Shown piece by piece: positions 10,248 through 22,145 of a DNA stretch of 64,000 nt; position 1 is the first letter of the stretch; each line of letters begins with the position of its first letter. The position numbers and the translations under genes were made by a program. Source of the stretch: Dendrolimus kikuchii (Eukaryota; Arthropoda; Insecta; Lepidoptera; Lasiocampidae); the NCBI GenBank assembly GCA_019925095.2, contig CM034406.1, forward strand, positions 8,125,388 through 8,189,387, given 5' to 3'. The notes under the pieces were generated by a model, which had not been told where the DNA came from, searched no databases, and was given only the letters and a program-made list of their open reading frames with translations.

Positions 10248-10711
10248 AATATACGTCTTATATGACTAGTTTATTGCAATCAAAATGTAAATAGGTAATT
10301 TAATGTTATTTAAATATTACCTATACGAAATCGATTTAAAATAAAAAAAGGACCTCACACATTGTTTCTTCAAATTGAACAAAGTACTAATCCATTCATC
10401 CATAATTTTCTCACAACTCGTCAAGGTAGGATAAGTTGTGCACAATGAATTGGATATTTCAAATTGTTCAGGTTATTAGGATAAAAAAACACTAGCCATG
10501 GTTCTTTAAAAAAGTGTTTTTATAACCGTAGATATTATGAATGCGACTATGTATTACTACACTTTTTTTTTAATTTTCTTTAATCAGCCTATATCTATAT
10601 CTAGGTACTATTACCAAATAAATAACCTGAGTACTTGTATGTGACTATATTAACATAAAGCTAGAACTATATTAGGCACACGTCGGCCACGTATGTCGAT
10701 CTGTATATACA
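10248..10711. other. AT-rich spacer
   Basis: Nothing recognised: no frame of note and no repeat I can match within the window. Confidence 0.4.
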
Positions 10712-11655
10712 TATGTTACGGGAAATTTGATAAATTCGGTCAATATGAATAATGACCGGTCTGTATACTTATGTATATATGCCCTTATCAAGTGGACAAT
10801 ATAAATAAAAGTGCATGATTAATCACTTTTCCCGGTCAGTATGAATAATGACAGTTTTATCTTGGGCAATATAATAAAACAAAGATGAACTGTAGTAATT
10901 TTTATTAATGAAGGTAAGAGTATAGTTATATGGCACTTTTATTTATTATTTGAGATATAAAGTGAATTTTGGGTGGTTATAAAAAAGTAACCGCAAAGAC
11001 TAAGGCGGGAGTTGCGCTTCACTTTGCTACCGCCTTAGCCTTCTAACCTATATTTAAAAATTTGGGATCTGTTCATAATAAATAATAGTTGAAGTTTCAC
11101 TACTACTATGTGTCCCAGCACACATTTCGGTTTTTCGCAGGTTTACTGCAAATTATGATTTGGTTAGGTTAGGTACATTTTAATGAATGCATTTTTTATA
11201 TAAACATATTTTATTTTATTAAACAAAGAAATTGAATTCGATCCGGAACCAAAAAACGCATCCATAGTCTACTCTAACATTATGCCGCCTGTCATCACGC
11301 GACCGTAACGCTTTTTCGTGACAGAAAAATCCTAAGACCCCGTCTGTATAGAAGTTTCACTTCAAAAGTGCCGTATATCTATACCCCACCCCTAAATGAA
11401 TTAAACTTACATAATTCTTATGGAATATCAACCGAATTTATCACATTGTCCGGCTAGAAGTAGGGAAGTATTCACACTGCCGGTCCAAGTGCTAAATTTA
11501 AGTTATCTCTAACCATGATTTTTAAAGGACCACGGGCCGTAATATAGGCCGGCCAAAGTAATAAAATTTATCAAATTGACCGATGCTCTTGGTCATTATT
11601 CATAATGATCGGTCCATATTAATACTGCCCAATTAATCAAATTGCCCGTAACATA
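10712..11655. mobile_element. Non-autonomous element with terminal inverted repeats
   Basis: The left end 'tatgttacgggaaatttga' and the right end, reverse-complemented ('tatgttacgggcaatttga'), form a TIR, and similarity continues for about 50 bp with indels. Both arms carry the motif 'ggtcattattcataatga' or its close relatives (10737-10758, 10833-10852, 11591-11615), itself near-palindromic. An inner hairpin 'ctaaggcgg'/'ccgccttag' sits at 11000-11038. A TA target duplication is possible ('acaTA' / 'TAtacat'). No transposase is coded. I cannot name the superfamily. Confidence 0.6.
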
Positions 11656-12844
11656 TACATTTCATAAAGCGGGTTTAGTGCTACATTACATCCACGCCGT
11701 GGAATGCGATGTTATGTACTGGCGATCTAATGATCCCGGATTTTCGTCAGATGGCGGTGTATGACAGCGTGTAGTTACGTAGTACTCCTTCACTTGGTGT
11801 AACTCTATGTCTCAGACGTCGCACGCGTCTCCAACACGCATGGATTGGGTGTGTACAGCAACCTTCCACGTGTAAGATGTCTTAGACGTGTGCGTCGGTC
11901 TAATGTAATTCTAACTGGGCCGATTTTTTTTATCACCATCTAAAAATCACATACCACATGAAAAAATTACCAATTTCAGTTATTGTGGGAATAAAAGAGT
12001 TGATAAAATACACTTTTAGATTCAGTCAGGTTTTAATTTAGTCGATGGATAACTTTTATCAGATGATTGAGAAATCGGCCCTTAGTAAATAAACCACAGA
12101 TAGGTAATTAGGAAGCCAAACGCGGCGACTATAAGCGTTCTCATTTAAATTCATACGACGTCCGTCCCATGATGTCCAAAGGCACTCGATAATGACATAT
12201 TAATTGCCTGTTTTATACTCTATTAATTAAAACATAAATACGGTGCTGTCAATAACTGTAACAAATGATTACATCAAAAGTAGGCAATTTTCATTACGGT
12301 TTATAACACTAACATAATTGGACCAATTATTAAAGATAGGCGGTTTTATTAGGTTCATTTTCTTGATAGCGTGACTTTTTAATTGATTGATATGAAAATG
12401 GTGTTTTTTAGACTTTGGGTTAAACAACATTTTGTAAATTTGTAATTAACAATATTTCCTCTTTTTTATTTACTTTTAGTTTATATAGTATATTTTGTAG
12501 TTTATTTCAAGTTCATAATTATTCTAGTTTTATTAATATATATGATTACACATGTCTAAAATTATTTTCTTCGAATAGTAATCATAGGCTGAAAAATTTG
12601 TAAATCCATATTTTATTTTATCTACTACGCTTGGTGGTATGTTATAAGAAGGGATGAAAGACGCAAATCATGGGAAAAAGAATTTTAAACTACGAAAGTG
12701 AGAACTGTATGAATAAAGGTAGGTTAGAAAGTGATGGATGGTTTAACTGAGGTCATATCGGTATAAATAAAAGGGAGATAAGCTGGAACTTGCCACTCGG
12801 CTTCGCTCGCGCAAATTACGAAACCGTACTTATCCCACGGAAGT
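11656..12844. other. Spacer, no gene recognised
   Basis: 11690-11920 is less AT-rich ('cagacgtcgcacgcgtctcc') but shows no frame or motif I recognise. The rest is AT-rich. Confidence 0.35.
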
Positions 12845-12990
12845 TATTGAAAGTAAATACATGTCTATATGGCGATCCAGTGAGGAAACGTAGCCAGCCG
12901 TCTGGGCACCTTGGCCATAGAAGACGGTGATCTAGGCTCAGTATTCTACTTATAGTCTTGAGGGACTATGGGTAGAATACAATACAAATA
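12845..12990 (-). repeat. Dispersed family A, minus-oriented copy
   Basis: The reverse complement ('attctacccatagtccctca' ... 'aaggtgcccagacggctggc') matches 50325-50450 closely. Same family as 8380-8495, 13913-14345 and 22236-22470. Confidence 0.75.
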
Positions 12991-13254
12991 AGTTAAGTTT
13001 CCTTTTATTGTATTCGATTATTTATAAATGTCTTCAGATTATTGTAAATTACATATCTATATATAAGACAAAGTCGGGTTAGTTACACCATTTATTGTAC
13101 TCAAGAACGGTCAGACCGATTTATATAATGTTTGATTTGTTGGAATTGTTTTCACCTTAAATAGCAATATAAGTACGAATATATCGAACAATTAGCAGAA
13201 TTTAAAAAAATGGTTTTGGAACTCCGCCTTCTTCCGCAATTGACAGGTCACGTC

Positions 13255-13400
13255 TCGCACACTTATATTGATTTTTCAAAAATCTTTAGTTGTCATCAAA
13301 ACCGGCCTCGGGACCCCTTTGAGTATTTGTACTATTTCTTTTAGTTTCGGATTTAACTAAAGAGGTCTACTTAAAAATTCATCTGTATAATTTTTCTGTG
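13255..13400 (+). repeat. Dispersed family C, copy 1
   Basis: Shares 'ttgatttttcaaaaatc' and 'gaggtctacttaaaaa' with 60975-61130, and the reverse complement of the same blocks with 16805-16915. Class unknown. Confidence 0.5.
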
Positions 13401-13581
13401 CGCGTGTATGTTACCGAACTTATCCTAAACCATTTAACTGATTTTGATTAAATTTTTTGTGTGTGTTTGAGTGTGTCCCGGTATGACTTAGATTCACAAT
13501 TGGACCCGGTACGTGGCACTGCAATCGGTTTTTAAAATTTTATTTTTATAGGGCAGGACAAGGTCTGCCTGGTCCCTTTAG
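13401..13581 (+). mobile_element. Helitron-like 3' fragment
   Basis: Matches the reverse complement of the Helitron-like element at 25806-26402 ('gtgtgtttgagtgtgtcccg', 'attggacccggtacgtggc', 'gggcaggacaaggtctgcc'). It ends '..tttag' before T. Only the 3' part is present. Confidence 0.55.
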
Positions 13582-13912
13582 TTAATAATAGTAATAGATA
13601 GTTAATAATAGATAGATTAAAATAAACATCAATTCACTTTGGTACGTGTATGTGTAATATTAGTATGGACATAGAATACTGAATACTAATAACATCTACA
13701 TACAATAACCCATTATGACATAAATCTAAAAAGTTTCTATATCGTATTTTACTAAATGGCAAATTTTCTGTCATAAAACCTGTGATACTCTATATCCTGG
13801 GAACGTGGTGGGATTTTTTGCAAGAGCGGTTTCATGTTGATAGGACACGTAAAAATTACCTTATTTCGTCCAACGTGTTGTAAACTATAGTACAATGGAG
13901 GAAACTAAACTT

Positions 13913-14345
13913 ATATTGTATTCTACCTATAGTCCCTTACGACTGTACTGACCTATAAGCAGAATACTAAGCGTAGGTCATCGAAGTCAGTGGACACGGT
14001 TCCCAAAAGGCTACATTACTTCGCTGGATCGCTATACCGATACGTTGTCCGAGGTAGGAACCAGCCCTTTGATCACCCGAACAATCAATGAGTCGTTTTG
14101 ATAAACCTTTGTAGAGGCTCTGCGCCTCAGGACCCCACGATCCAAGCGTTTCAATAGCAATCGTCGTCAGCCATTCGCAGTCCACTGCTGGATGTAGGCC
14201 TCCCCAAGACGGCGGCACTCATTCCTGTCCTCTGATTTCTTCATTCAGCGCCTACCGGCGACCTTGCACAGGTCGTCGGTCCATCGGTCCTGCGACAGAC
14301 GCGAAAACAGGAATCGACACATAACAACTCTCACAGGGGGTTGCA
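13913..14345 (-). mobile_element. Family A retroelement fragment with residual coding on minus
   Basis: The longest family A copy. On the minus strand, 13967-14218 reads an 83-residue frame with 'AIETLGSWGPEAQSLYKGL' and 'GDQRAGSYLGQRIGIAIQR'. The block ETLG..G..A..L...L..R....GD.R..S.L.QR...A.QR.N resembles C-terminal tails of retroelement polyproteins that I recall. A degraded form of the same frame is antisense at 22427-22470. I infer that family A is the 3' part of a retrotransposon with sense strand minus here. The clade is uncertain. Confidence 0.55.
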
Positions 14346-14855
14346 TGTTTATGTTTCAATTAATGAGATTAAATTACATAAAAAAATACATGGCTTAAAG
14401 GTTTCTTGTCATGTCATAAAGTTAAAGAAAAAAAAAGAGTAGAGAAGAAATCTCGATCTCGTAAAACGATGGGAGTTAGGAATATTGTCGGTGGCATGCA
14501 AAATGCTGTGTCTGGCCACTCTCGAGGACTAATGATCGGCGTGCAGATAGGAGCGCGTCCCGCCCTTCAGGCCCTATGGACGAACGTAAGGGTTGCCAAT
14601 TGTAATAATAAAATTAAATAACAGAGTGTTCTAGTAAGAAAAAAATAATCTTCTTTTTGAACTTGGCTTCACATATATTATTTTACGAATACAAAGTCTT
14701 TATATACTAGTGTTTTAATATAATTTTGAAACAAATTTGCACCAGACGAAATCGGTGTCCATTTAAGATTTCGCCTGATGTCTATTCTTATTTATATTCT
14801 TTCTAGTTTTGATTTTTTTTTTATTCCGAAGACTCATCCAAGCTCAGCTAAATAG
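14346..14855. other. Spacer; one unassigned short frame
   Basis: A 71-codon frame at 14406-14621 (+) has a basic N-terminus and 'GVQIGARPALQALW', with no family I recognise. A small hairpin 'cgaaatc'/'gatttcg' lies near 14747-14773. Confidence 0.3.
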
Positions 14856-15205
14856 TCAATTTTGAAGTGAAACTTTTTTAGAATGATTGCGATTTGAAAC
14901 TCGATAAAACGAAAATGTTACGAGAGAATGAGATACCAGTTTTACATTGTTCAGCACAGAGAGTGAATAAGACGGATAATTAAACATAGGTCCAATTTGG
15001 ATCAAAATAAAACTGATAATATTTTTTAGACTTAAAAAGTGAAAATTTGAAAGTGATACTTAAGAAGTTTATTTTGAATTATAATATGTTGATGAATGAA
15101 GGCCAAAGGAATTATATTATTAAAAGTTAGAGAAGAATTATCTGTGAGTACCTATATTTTATGAACTTTCATTTCTACTGCGTATGAACTGCACCCACAC
15201 ACACG
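14856..15205 (+). repeat. Dispersed family D, partial copy
   Basis: Shares 'gatttgaaactcgat' and 'tttctactgcgtatgaactg' with the fuller copies at 18570-18935 and 41215-41565. The middle is rearranged. Confidence 0.55.
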
Positions 15206-16589
15206 TTTTGGTAAATAAGATTGTTTGTATATCTAGCAAAATATCACTTATCAAGTTCTCGCTAGAAGCTCGTTTTGCTGAAACTAATAGTACTTTTTCT
15301 AGAAAACTACGCCTGTATAAATCTGTCTTGATATGATAATAATAAAATTCAATATGTAGTGCGACTTTTTGTTTTTTTTTTTAATTGGAACAGAATATCA
15401 TCTCAGGTGTCACAATGAGTATTGTTCTAGAATATGGACTTAATATAGTACATCTGTTGAGATTTTGTGTTGTTGTTTTTCAATTAATGTATGAATTTTA
15501 TGAGAGAACAATAGTAGGTTGAGATATAGATCGTATTCGAGCACGAATCGTATTGCAAAAGGGAAATATTTGAAATGCATCTTTTGGAGGTGCCATAAAA
15601 GTTGCCGTTATCAGGCGTCAAGTGGATCTACAATTACATTGAGGTTTGAGGTTGTTTATTGACAGTCGAAGTGTTAAATGAATCAATTAAAACTCGGTTC
15701 CAAGGTATTAAATACCTAACCGTAAAATAAAAATAACTACTCTGTTCTCTTTTAACTGTAAAGAGATGAGTCAAGAAGTTAAGATATATAAAATTTACAA
15801 TTTATGATTTTCACTTAGATTCACTCCATTGGTGGATGGCTGGATGCCAACTCATGTCGTCTATTAATTTGCATATGTGAATTGAAAGTCTATTTAAAAA
15901 GCCATTACGAATCGGTGAAAGGCCTTTACGTAAAGAAAGGTAAATAGAAAATAAAATTAACAACCTACAAAATCAAAACACGTACCGAAACAACGAAAAT
16001 ATTTCCAAAACTTTTGGCATCCAGCTAAAACAAAATATTTTCCCCTGCGACCAACCCTGTGGAACGGCATCTAGTTCTGTAATGAAGCAATTTAAATGCA
16101 TGAGGCAGGGCGCGAGAGCCGCTTGGTGGGGACAGCTGTCACCATAAATAAACGCCATAACAACTCAGCAACGACATTCAATTAAGACTCTTAAGTTCTC
16201 TACTAAAAGTAGATAGTAGACTGGCTCTATCTAGTAGTTAAGTGGATTAGTGATTTCAAATAAATAGTAGGTATGGATGATAGTAGTGCGCGGGGTAACT
16301 ACGGTATATCTCAGCAGGTAGAGGATTAGGAGGGTACGGAACTACAGAAGCGAAAATGTTTTCCAAACTTATTCCGTACAGAAAGGAAAAGTCGTGGAGA
16401 AAGTGATATCAGTTCGGGACTCTTACTTACATAAAAGTTTTAGTAGCATCGCTGTTATTGGTTGGGCAAGGATTTTTGTTACCTACTATTTTGTTACTTA
16501 CTTTTGGCTTACGTGTTATAAAGCAATCAATTAGTTTAATAACAATAAGTCATTAAACTAATTGAGTAATAACATCAATCGCTAAGCCT
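15206..16589. other. Spacer with one perfect hairpin
   Basis: No gene recognised. 16527-16540 and 16552-16565 are a perfect 14-bp inverted repeat ('tcaattagtttaat') around 11 nt. 15970-16160 is less AT-rich, with a 61-codon minus frame of no known family. Confidence 0.4.
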
Positions 16590-16685
16590 ACCACTGGATT
16601 TAAACCTTTCCACTTTTATAGGAACGGACGGTATACTCGGCATGCTTGTCCAAAGAGGATTGGCAAGTTATAGGTATACCTACTT
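16590..16685 (-). mobile_element. SINE 3' fragment
   Basis: The phrase 'ataggaacggacggtatactcgg' region followed by 'gcttgtccaaagagg' matches the corresponding part of the two full SINE copies (32718-32995 and 48971-49293), in the same orientation. Confidence 0.6.
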
Positions 16686-16804
16686 AAATAAAATAAATAT
16701 TTAAAATGAAACGAATACTTGGTAAAACAACATGTGCTGTATTTTTTAAATTACATTTTTTTAATTATTGCATATTCTATGTATATTGTTATTCTAAGGT
16801 AGGT

Positions 16805-16915
16805 AACATACAGGTGAATTTTTCAAGTGAGCGTTCAGGGCCATATCTCTAATTATACGGAATAGAGACAAACACTCAAAGGGGTCTCGGGACCGATTTT
16901 GAAGTAAACTAAACT
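16805..16915 (-). repeat. Dispersed family C, inverted copy
   Basis: 'tttttcaagtgagc' and 'tcaaaggggtctcgggacc' are the reverse complement of blocks at 13270-13390 and 60985-61110. Confidence 0.45.
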
Positions 16916-16920
16916 GGTAT

Positions 16921-17650
16921 TGAATGAATGAATGAATGAATTAATGAAAACTTTTTATTGCTCCTCATAAACTTAAATCTAGACAATTGATATGGATACA
17001 TTTGCATTAGAACAATGGGCGGCCTTATCGCTTATAGCGGTCTCTTCCAGTCAACCTAGTGTCTATGGAGATTTTAAACGAAATTTCAATAAAGGATTTT
17101 TGGTGGTGTACTAAACTAAAATAAAAGTAATAAAATCACAATCAAATACTATTCAAAATAAAATAAAATATAAATAAACTACTATATGGTACTATGGTAT
17201 CATTAGGTTTGTGAAAAAAAGAATTACCGTTGTAAGGAATCGAACCGGCTGATTTTGAAAAACACATACTGTATTATGACATCAAATCATAGTGTAGCTT
17301 GTAAGGATCGATTTCTGTGAAGGAATGCCAAACGGTAAACCAAGGGAAACCTATAGATGCGTAGAATAACCAGTAGCTTTTCATCTGCAGGGAATTGTTT
17401 TGTTTCTCAAATGGTTTTTATCTAAACCTCGTAAAACTTTTGGGACTTCTCGTTCCCTTAGGAACTTCAGAATGAGAAATACATAAAACACTCTTCTATA
17501 TATTGTTCTATCTTCTATATACATTAAACATGAATGAATGAATGAAAACTTTTTATGGTGCAGCATAAATTTAAACAATTAATATGGATATTTGTATTAG
17601 AACAATGTGCGGCCTTATCGCTTATAGCGATCTCTTCTAGGCAACTCGGA
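16921..17650 (-). repeat. Two retroposon 3' ends with (AATG)n tails
   Basis: 16921-17075 and 17528-17650 both start with aatgaatg repeats (the tail, read backwards) and continue 'gaaaactttttat' ... 'gcggccttatcgcttatagc'. They are the same family as 1130-1262. The 450 bp between them holds no recognised gene. Confidence 0.7.
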
Positions 17651-17879
17651 ACAGCAGGCAACATTTTAAGTCAATCCATCGACTGCTGAATTTTTATAAA
17701 CCAGTAGAAGCCCAGTGATCGAAATTCGACCATAATTAATTTAAATTATAAGTTTGAACATTATTAAGGTTCTGTTGTCAAAGACTTATGTACTTCTATA
17801 ATGACAGATTTCGCCAAGGTTACCTGTTAATTTGACTTTAACAATAAACAAAAGAGTATTAAATATGAGTTTGTGTGTG

Positions 17880-18075
17880 AATTACATGGTAGTGTGTGTA
17901 ATGTTTTTTTATAGATTTAATGTATTTTTTATGCATAATTAAAAAAAAATAGCATTCTGCACTCCTTCTCTATATTAATATAAGTGTGCTAAATTTCATA
18001 CTCCTTCATCCGCGCAATTATCGTAAAAATGGTTACAAAGTTTTTGCTTCACGCATTAATATAATGATAAAGATT
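17880..18075 (+). repeat. Dispersed lepidopteran-type repeat fragment
   Basis: 'aaatttcatactccttcatc' and 'caaagtttttgcttcacgc' resemble a widespread repeat I know from moths. Only a fragment is present and its class is uncertain. Confidence 0.4.
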
Positions 18076-18569
18076 GAGACGAAGAGAGAAAAAAATAATT
18101 ATAATGTTAAGAATCTTTAGTCTATACTTATATTGAAACTAAATGCCCTAATTCTAGAATCAAGAATATTAGTAGCTATACTTAGATTATAAGTAGCAAT
18201 GTGGCAGTGAGAAGGTGCTTTTTAATATTTTTATGCAAATACGTAAACATAAATCATATAAGCACGCCCCGTTCGTGCTCGTTCCGCCTTGCTAAGTGTT
18301 CTTTTGGACTTACTGTAATTTGTAAACCGTCTTTGTTGGAAGCCGTACAATCGGTAAAGTCAGTTACGTGTTTGCTATCAAAGGTGTCTTTACGTTGGTA
18401 TTCAAAAGTGACGCATGGTTATGGGCCTATAATCTTATTTATTTAGAATGAATCTACTGTTCTTATTATTAAAAAAAACATCAATGTATATAGGTGACAA
18501 AAAGTTTACGGTAGGAGGAAAAATACCATAAATATATATTAATGATAGCAAATTTGACTGAAAGCAATG

Positions 18570-18935
18570 TTTTTGTACTAAAACTTCTTTAGAATTGTTG
18601 TGATTTGAAACTCGATGAATCGAAAAAGCCAAGCTAAAAAGAGATAAACACATAAATATATAGAGCTAGGCCTGCGAGATGAATGAGATACAATACATTA
18701 TATTTAATAATTTAAACACTATGCTAATACAGATAGAGTAGGAAATGTTTTCAAGTACATATTTACGTAAGAAAGTTTTCAAGTTTAATACTTCAAATTT
18801 CGTTTCAAAGCTTAAATATATTATAATGATATAATATATTAGATGTGACGTCACGAAATTTAGAATCTTTCCCACCCCTTGACACACTTTGTTTCACTTC
18901 TACTGCTTGTGAAATGCACACACACACGTAATTTT
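18570..18935 (+). repeat. Dispersed family D, copy 2
   Basis: Collinear with 41215-41565 from 'cttctttag' through 'gatttgaaactcgatgaa' and 'gatgtgacgtcac' to 'tttgtttcacttctactgc'. Both full copies keep a TGACGTCA (CRE-like) site next to 'ccaccccttg'. Confidence 0.7.
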
Positions 18936-20419
18936 TTAAAGGAAGCAATATATTCTTCTTTTTTTTTAAACATTACATTGAGTTTTTTTTTAAACAGGAA
19001 TTTCATCTAAGTTTACGTGAATGCCCTATTTCGATATCCTGAGTTCAGAATATATTAAATAAGTCTAGGTTTTTGATAAAAAAAAACTGAATTTTCTCAG
19101 ATTTTTCCTAATATTAAGTTGTAATTTGTCGTCTACGGTTCTTGACCAAAAAGTACCTACTTTCACCATAAGCCTGCGACATATAGATTACTAAAGTAAT
19201 TTTAAGGCCAGTTGCTTTTTGTATTGCATATCATTGTTTTATTTCGAAATAAATATGTTAAACCAAACAGCCACCCGATTTAGCTTTTGTTTTGTTTCGT
19301 TAATTTCTTTAGGCAGCATTGGGCGGCGCACTCATTATACGTTTGGCCGCGTTCTCTGTCACTGTACGTAATAACTTGTAATAATATTCCACCCACCAAT
19401 TTCACTATTCCGTAGATACGCATCGGTGGCCGAACAGGGTACGCCCCCGGCACAACAAATGAGCCTGACCGGTGTTACTGCATTCACTAAAGCCGTCCTG
19501 ACGAATCACATACGCTAATAGCAATTTCTTTGTTTCCCAGTAAACAGAAATCATACTTATTAAAACCACTAATTAAATGTTGTGAAATAACTGCTACTCT
19601 TACTTCATTCGGTTATACATTTGATTTGAATATAATACTGGCAAGTAAAGCAAATGAAACTACAGCACTTAGGAACAGTATCGATCTTTCTATTCCAGAA
19701 CTAAAAGTTGGTTAATAAGTTTATACAATAATACATTCTGAACTCAATCACAGTTAACCAATTTTGCCTTTGATTCCTAACTCGGCATGTCCCTGACTTA
19801 CCTATTATACAAATATCCCTTCAATCGGAACTTGGCGTTGGTGGTGTGGTTGTCAACTTGTCGGTTTTCGCAGAGCGTGGACATATCAGCGTAGCCGACT
19901 CTGGCAGTTTACTAGCAGTGCGCAGAAGGTTTGCCGATAGCCTCATGATGTCACGCATCGATGGTCAGTAGGGTTGACAAAAAAGGTTACATAAGTAGTT
20001 GTTGCAAAAAAAAAATTATTTAATTTTTTTATTGTATATACTTTACATAAGTACATACTATAATAGTAAGTTGTCATTGGCAAACCTTCTGCGCCGGCCT
20101 ATATATCTGCGCGTGATTCCAGACATCCATTGCAACTCCTTCAAACAAAGCTTCGGCTTGTGTTATTCAAGGTTCAGGTATTCAAAAAAAGGTCAGGTAT
20201 AATAAAGAATTTAAAAATCTCTGATTTCAACATTTCTCCTTACAACAAATCCACTAACATTATAAGCGCTATTAGTATGTAACTCACGCTTACGTACTAA
20301 AGAATTTTTACGTGTTTGTATTAATAATTACTAATTACACTTGATATTTACTTATTTTTTTTAATTGTCTATTTATTTTGATACATTTTGATGAGAAAAT
20401 GATGGCAAGTTTGCTTTTA
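18936..20419. other. Spacer with a 16-bp perfect inverted repeat
   Basis: No gene I can support. 19920-19935 ('gcgcagaaggtttgcc') is exactly inverted at 20079-20094. A 61-codon frame at 19530-19715 has no recognised motif. 19310-19520 is GC-richer without a clear identity. Confidence 0.4.
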
Positions 20420-20700
20420 ACACATACATACATAACTTCACGCCAGTTCCCTTGCGGGGTGGGGTAGGCACGAACAACAGAGCGCCATTCAGACTTATTC
20501 TTACACACCTCACTTGCTTCTTTGACATTCATAACTCTTGTCATGCACGCTCGTCTGTTCTTAAGGCTCCTGACATCACCTTCTGTTAGTACACGATCAA
20601 TTTGATCATGGAAGGTGTGTCGTGGCCTTCCACGACTTCTGCATCCATCCACTTTTGCATTGTATATCTGTTTAGTCATTCTTTCATCATGCATTCTTTC
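20420..20700 (-). mobile_element. LINE family E 3' fragment, copy 2
   Basis: The minus strand carries the C-terminal LINE frame ('MHDERMTKQIYNAKVDGCRS', 'RGRPRHTFHDQIDRVL') and the 3' tail with cataca repeats at the left. 5'-truncated. It lies 270 bp before the first paralogue, outside its predicted TATA box. Confidence 0.8.
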
Positions 20701-20889
20701 CTACTTCATTTTAAAATTTTCTTTTAAATTGGTAAGTATTTTGTATTAATACGAAAAAAACTAAAAATAGGATTTTTAAAGTGATTTGGCTATGGGTCTG
20801 AGGTATCAGTTTATTTTAGAAAAGTTTGGGGCTCCCTGCACTAGACTATTGCTTACACTCATCGATCACAAAGGCCTGGGAAAATTGAC

Positions 20890-20897
20890 TATAAAAA
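20890..20897 (+). promoter_or_regulatory. TATA box, paralogue 1
   Basis: 'tataaaaa' about 80 bp before the predicted ATG at 20971, which places transcription start near 20920. Confidence 0.45.
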
Positions 20898-20970
20898 TTA
20901 AACAAAAAATTCAAACAATCCCACCAAACGTTTATATTAGAGAACAATACAATGTAACTCTACTCACATC

Positions 20971-22145
20971 ATGGCCATCTTTGTAATACGTTTGTTAATA
21001 TCAGGTTTGATTTTGGCAGAAATATGTGAAGTAATGTCAGTGAAACCTGAAACTTTTCATAGAAACTGGGAAACTTGTAAGAGGTTGATGAAAGGACCAT
21101 ATTTTGATATCGATCTTGTTGTTGGCAAGCCCTGGAGGATTTACTACACCTGGAATATGAAATTAGATAACAAATGCTTAGATGTGACCTTTAAAAATGC
21201 TACTCCAACGGTTAGTATGAAAATATTAGAACTCTAGGTCGTTCTAGGTTGATTATTGTTATGTATTTTATGCAACATACCTATATTGACAGTGATCACC
21301 GGAATATTTTGTACTCAGTATGTAACAATTACATTTTATTTTTAAAGCTTGACTCTGTTTTTAATAAGCCCAGAGCATGATTTAATATTTAGATCTGCTA
21401 TTAGTTATGCTATTTTAATAACATATTTGTTCTATTATTGAGATAACACGATATTTTGAATAAAACTATCAAAGTATAACCTAACTTTGTTGAGCGTAGG
21501 TATTTACAATTAAGTTATCCTTTTTATTATTTCCCTTTATTAAAGATAACCCGAAGAGTATTCAACGATATGTATGAGTATTTAGAAGAACAGCCAGTAT
21601 GGGACGCAGCTACATTGCATGTTTCGATGGGGTCAGCGAAACACGAGCTGCTTCTCTTTGCTGACCAGGGAGCGGCTGGAAGTTTCAAAGGAGTGCCAAA
21701 TGTGATCAGAGATGGCAGTGAGTACCTATTATCCATTACTTAGGACTATAAGAGAGCATTTGTGGAATGGATTATTTATTTTATGTATCCTGAGTTGACT
21801 ATGTAGCATATAGGTAAACGCTCCTACGTTTAGATAGATAGATTTTTTTTAACAACGTCACTTTCATATTATATTATATTAATATGCTGGACGAATTTCT
21901 TCACAGATATTCTACCGATGAGAAAAACCATACCCCTCCTCAAGTTTTTTATGAAATTACTTCGTAATGGGAAGTTTTTGTTGATGATAGACTGTCACAT
22001 CGGAGTTGCTTCGCTATCTGCAAGACCTGACCACCTGCCGTATCGTGCAGAAGTGGCTTCGGCAGCCGCGGAACTAGAGCTTGGCGATGGATTCCCCGCG
22101 TGTATGAAAGATAAGAGAGAAGAGGAGCAGTTCTTTGTTAAATAA
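20971..22145 (+). CDS. Secreted lipocalin-like protein, paralogue 1 (3 exons)
   Basis: My splicing: exon 1 20971-21210 (donor gttagt), exon 2 21546-21717 (donor gtgagt), exon 3 21907-22145; intron phases 0 and 1; 216 aa. Residues 1-19 are a hydrophobic signal peptide ('MAIFVIRLLISGLILAEIC'). The core motif is 'TCKRLMKGPYFD' followed by 'PWRIYYTWN', matching the C..F...FDP..V..DW..FY.W pattern of the three downstream paralogues. Exon 2 has 'PVWDAATLHVSMG' and 'ELLLFADQGAAG', collinear with exon 2 of the others. Exon 3 includes Cys in 'MIDCHIG' and ends in a charged tail. I infer a secreted beta-rich carrier of lipocalin type, but the ligand is unknown and the family is not one I can name. AATAAA overlaps the stop (22141). 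Relative to paralogues 2 and 4 the third intron is absent. Confidence 0.72.

Noticed and set aside
11160..11175. TTAGG telomere-like repeat ('ggttaggttaggt')
   Set aside because: Only two units; far too short for telomeric sequence.
17225..17250. Isolated B-box-like 'ggttcgattcc' on minus
   Set aside because: No A box at the right distance; likely a SINE remnant or chance.
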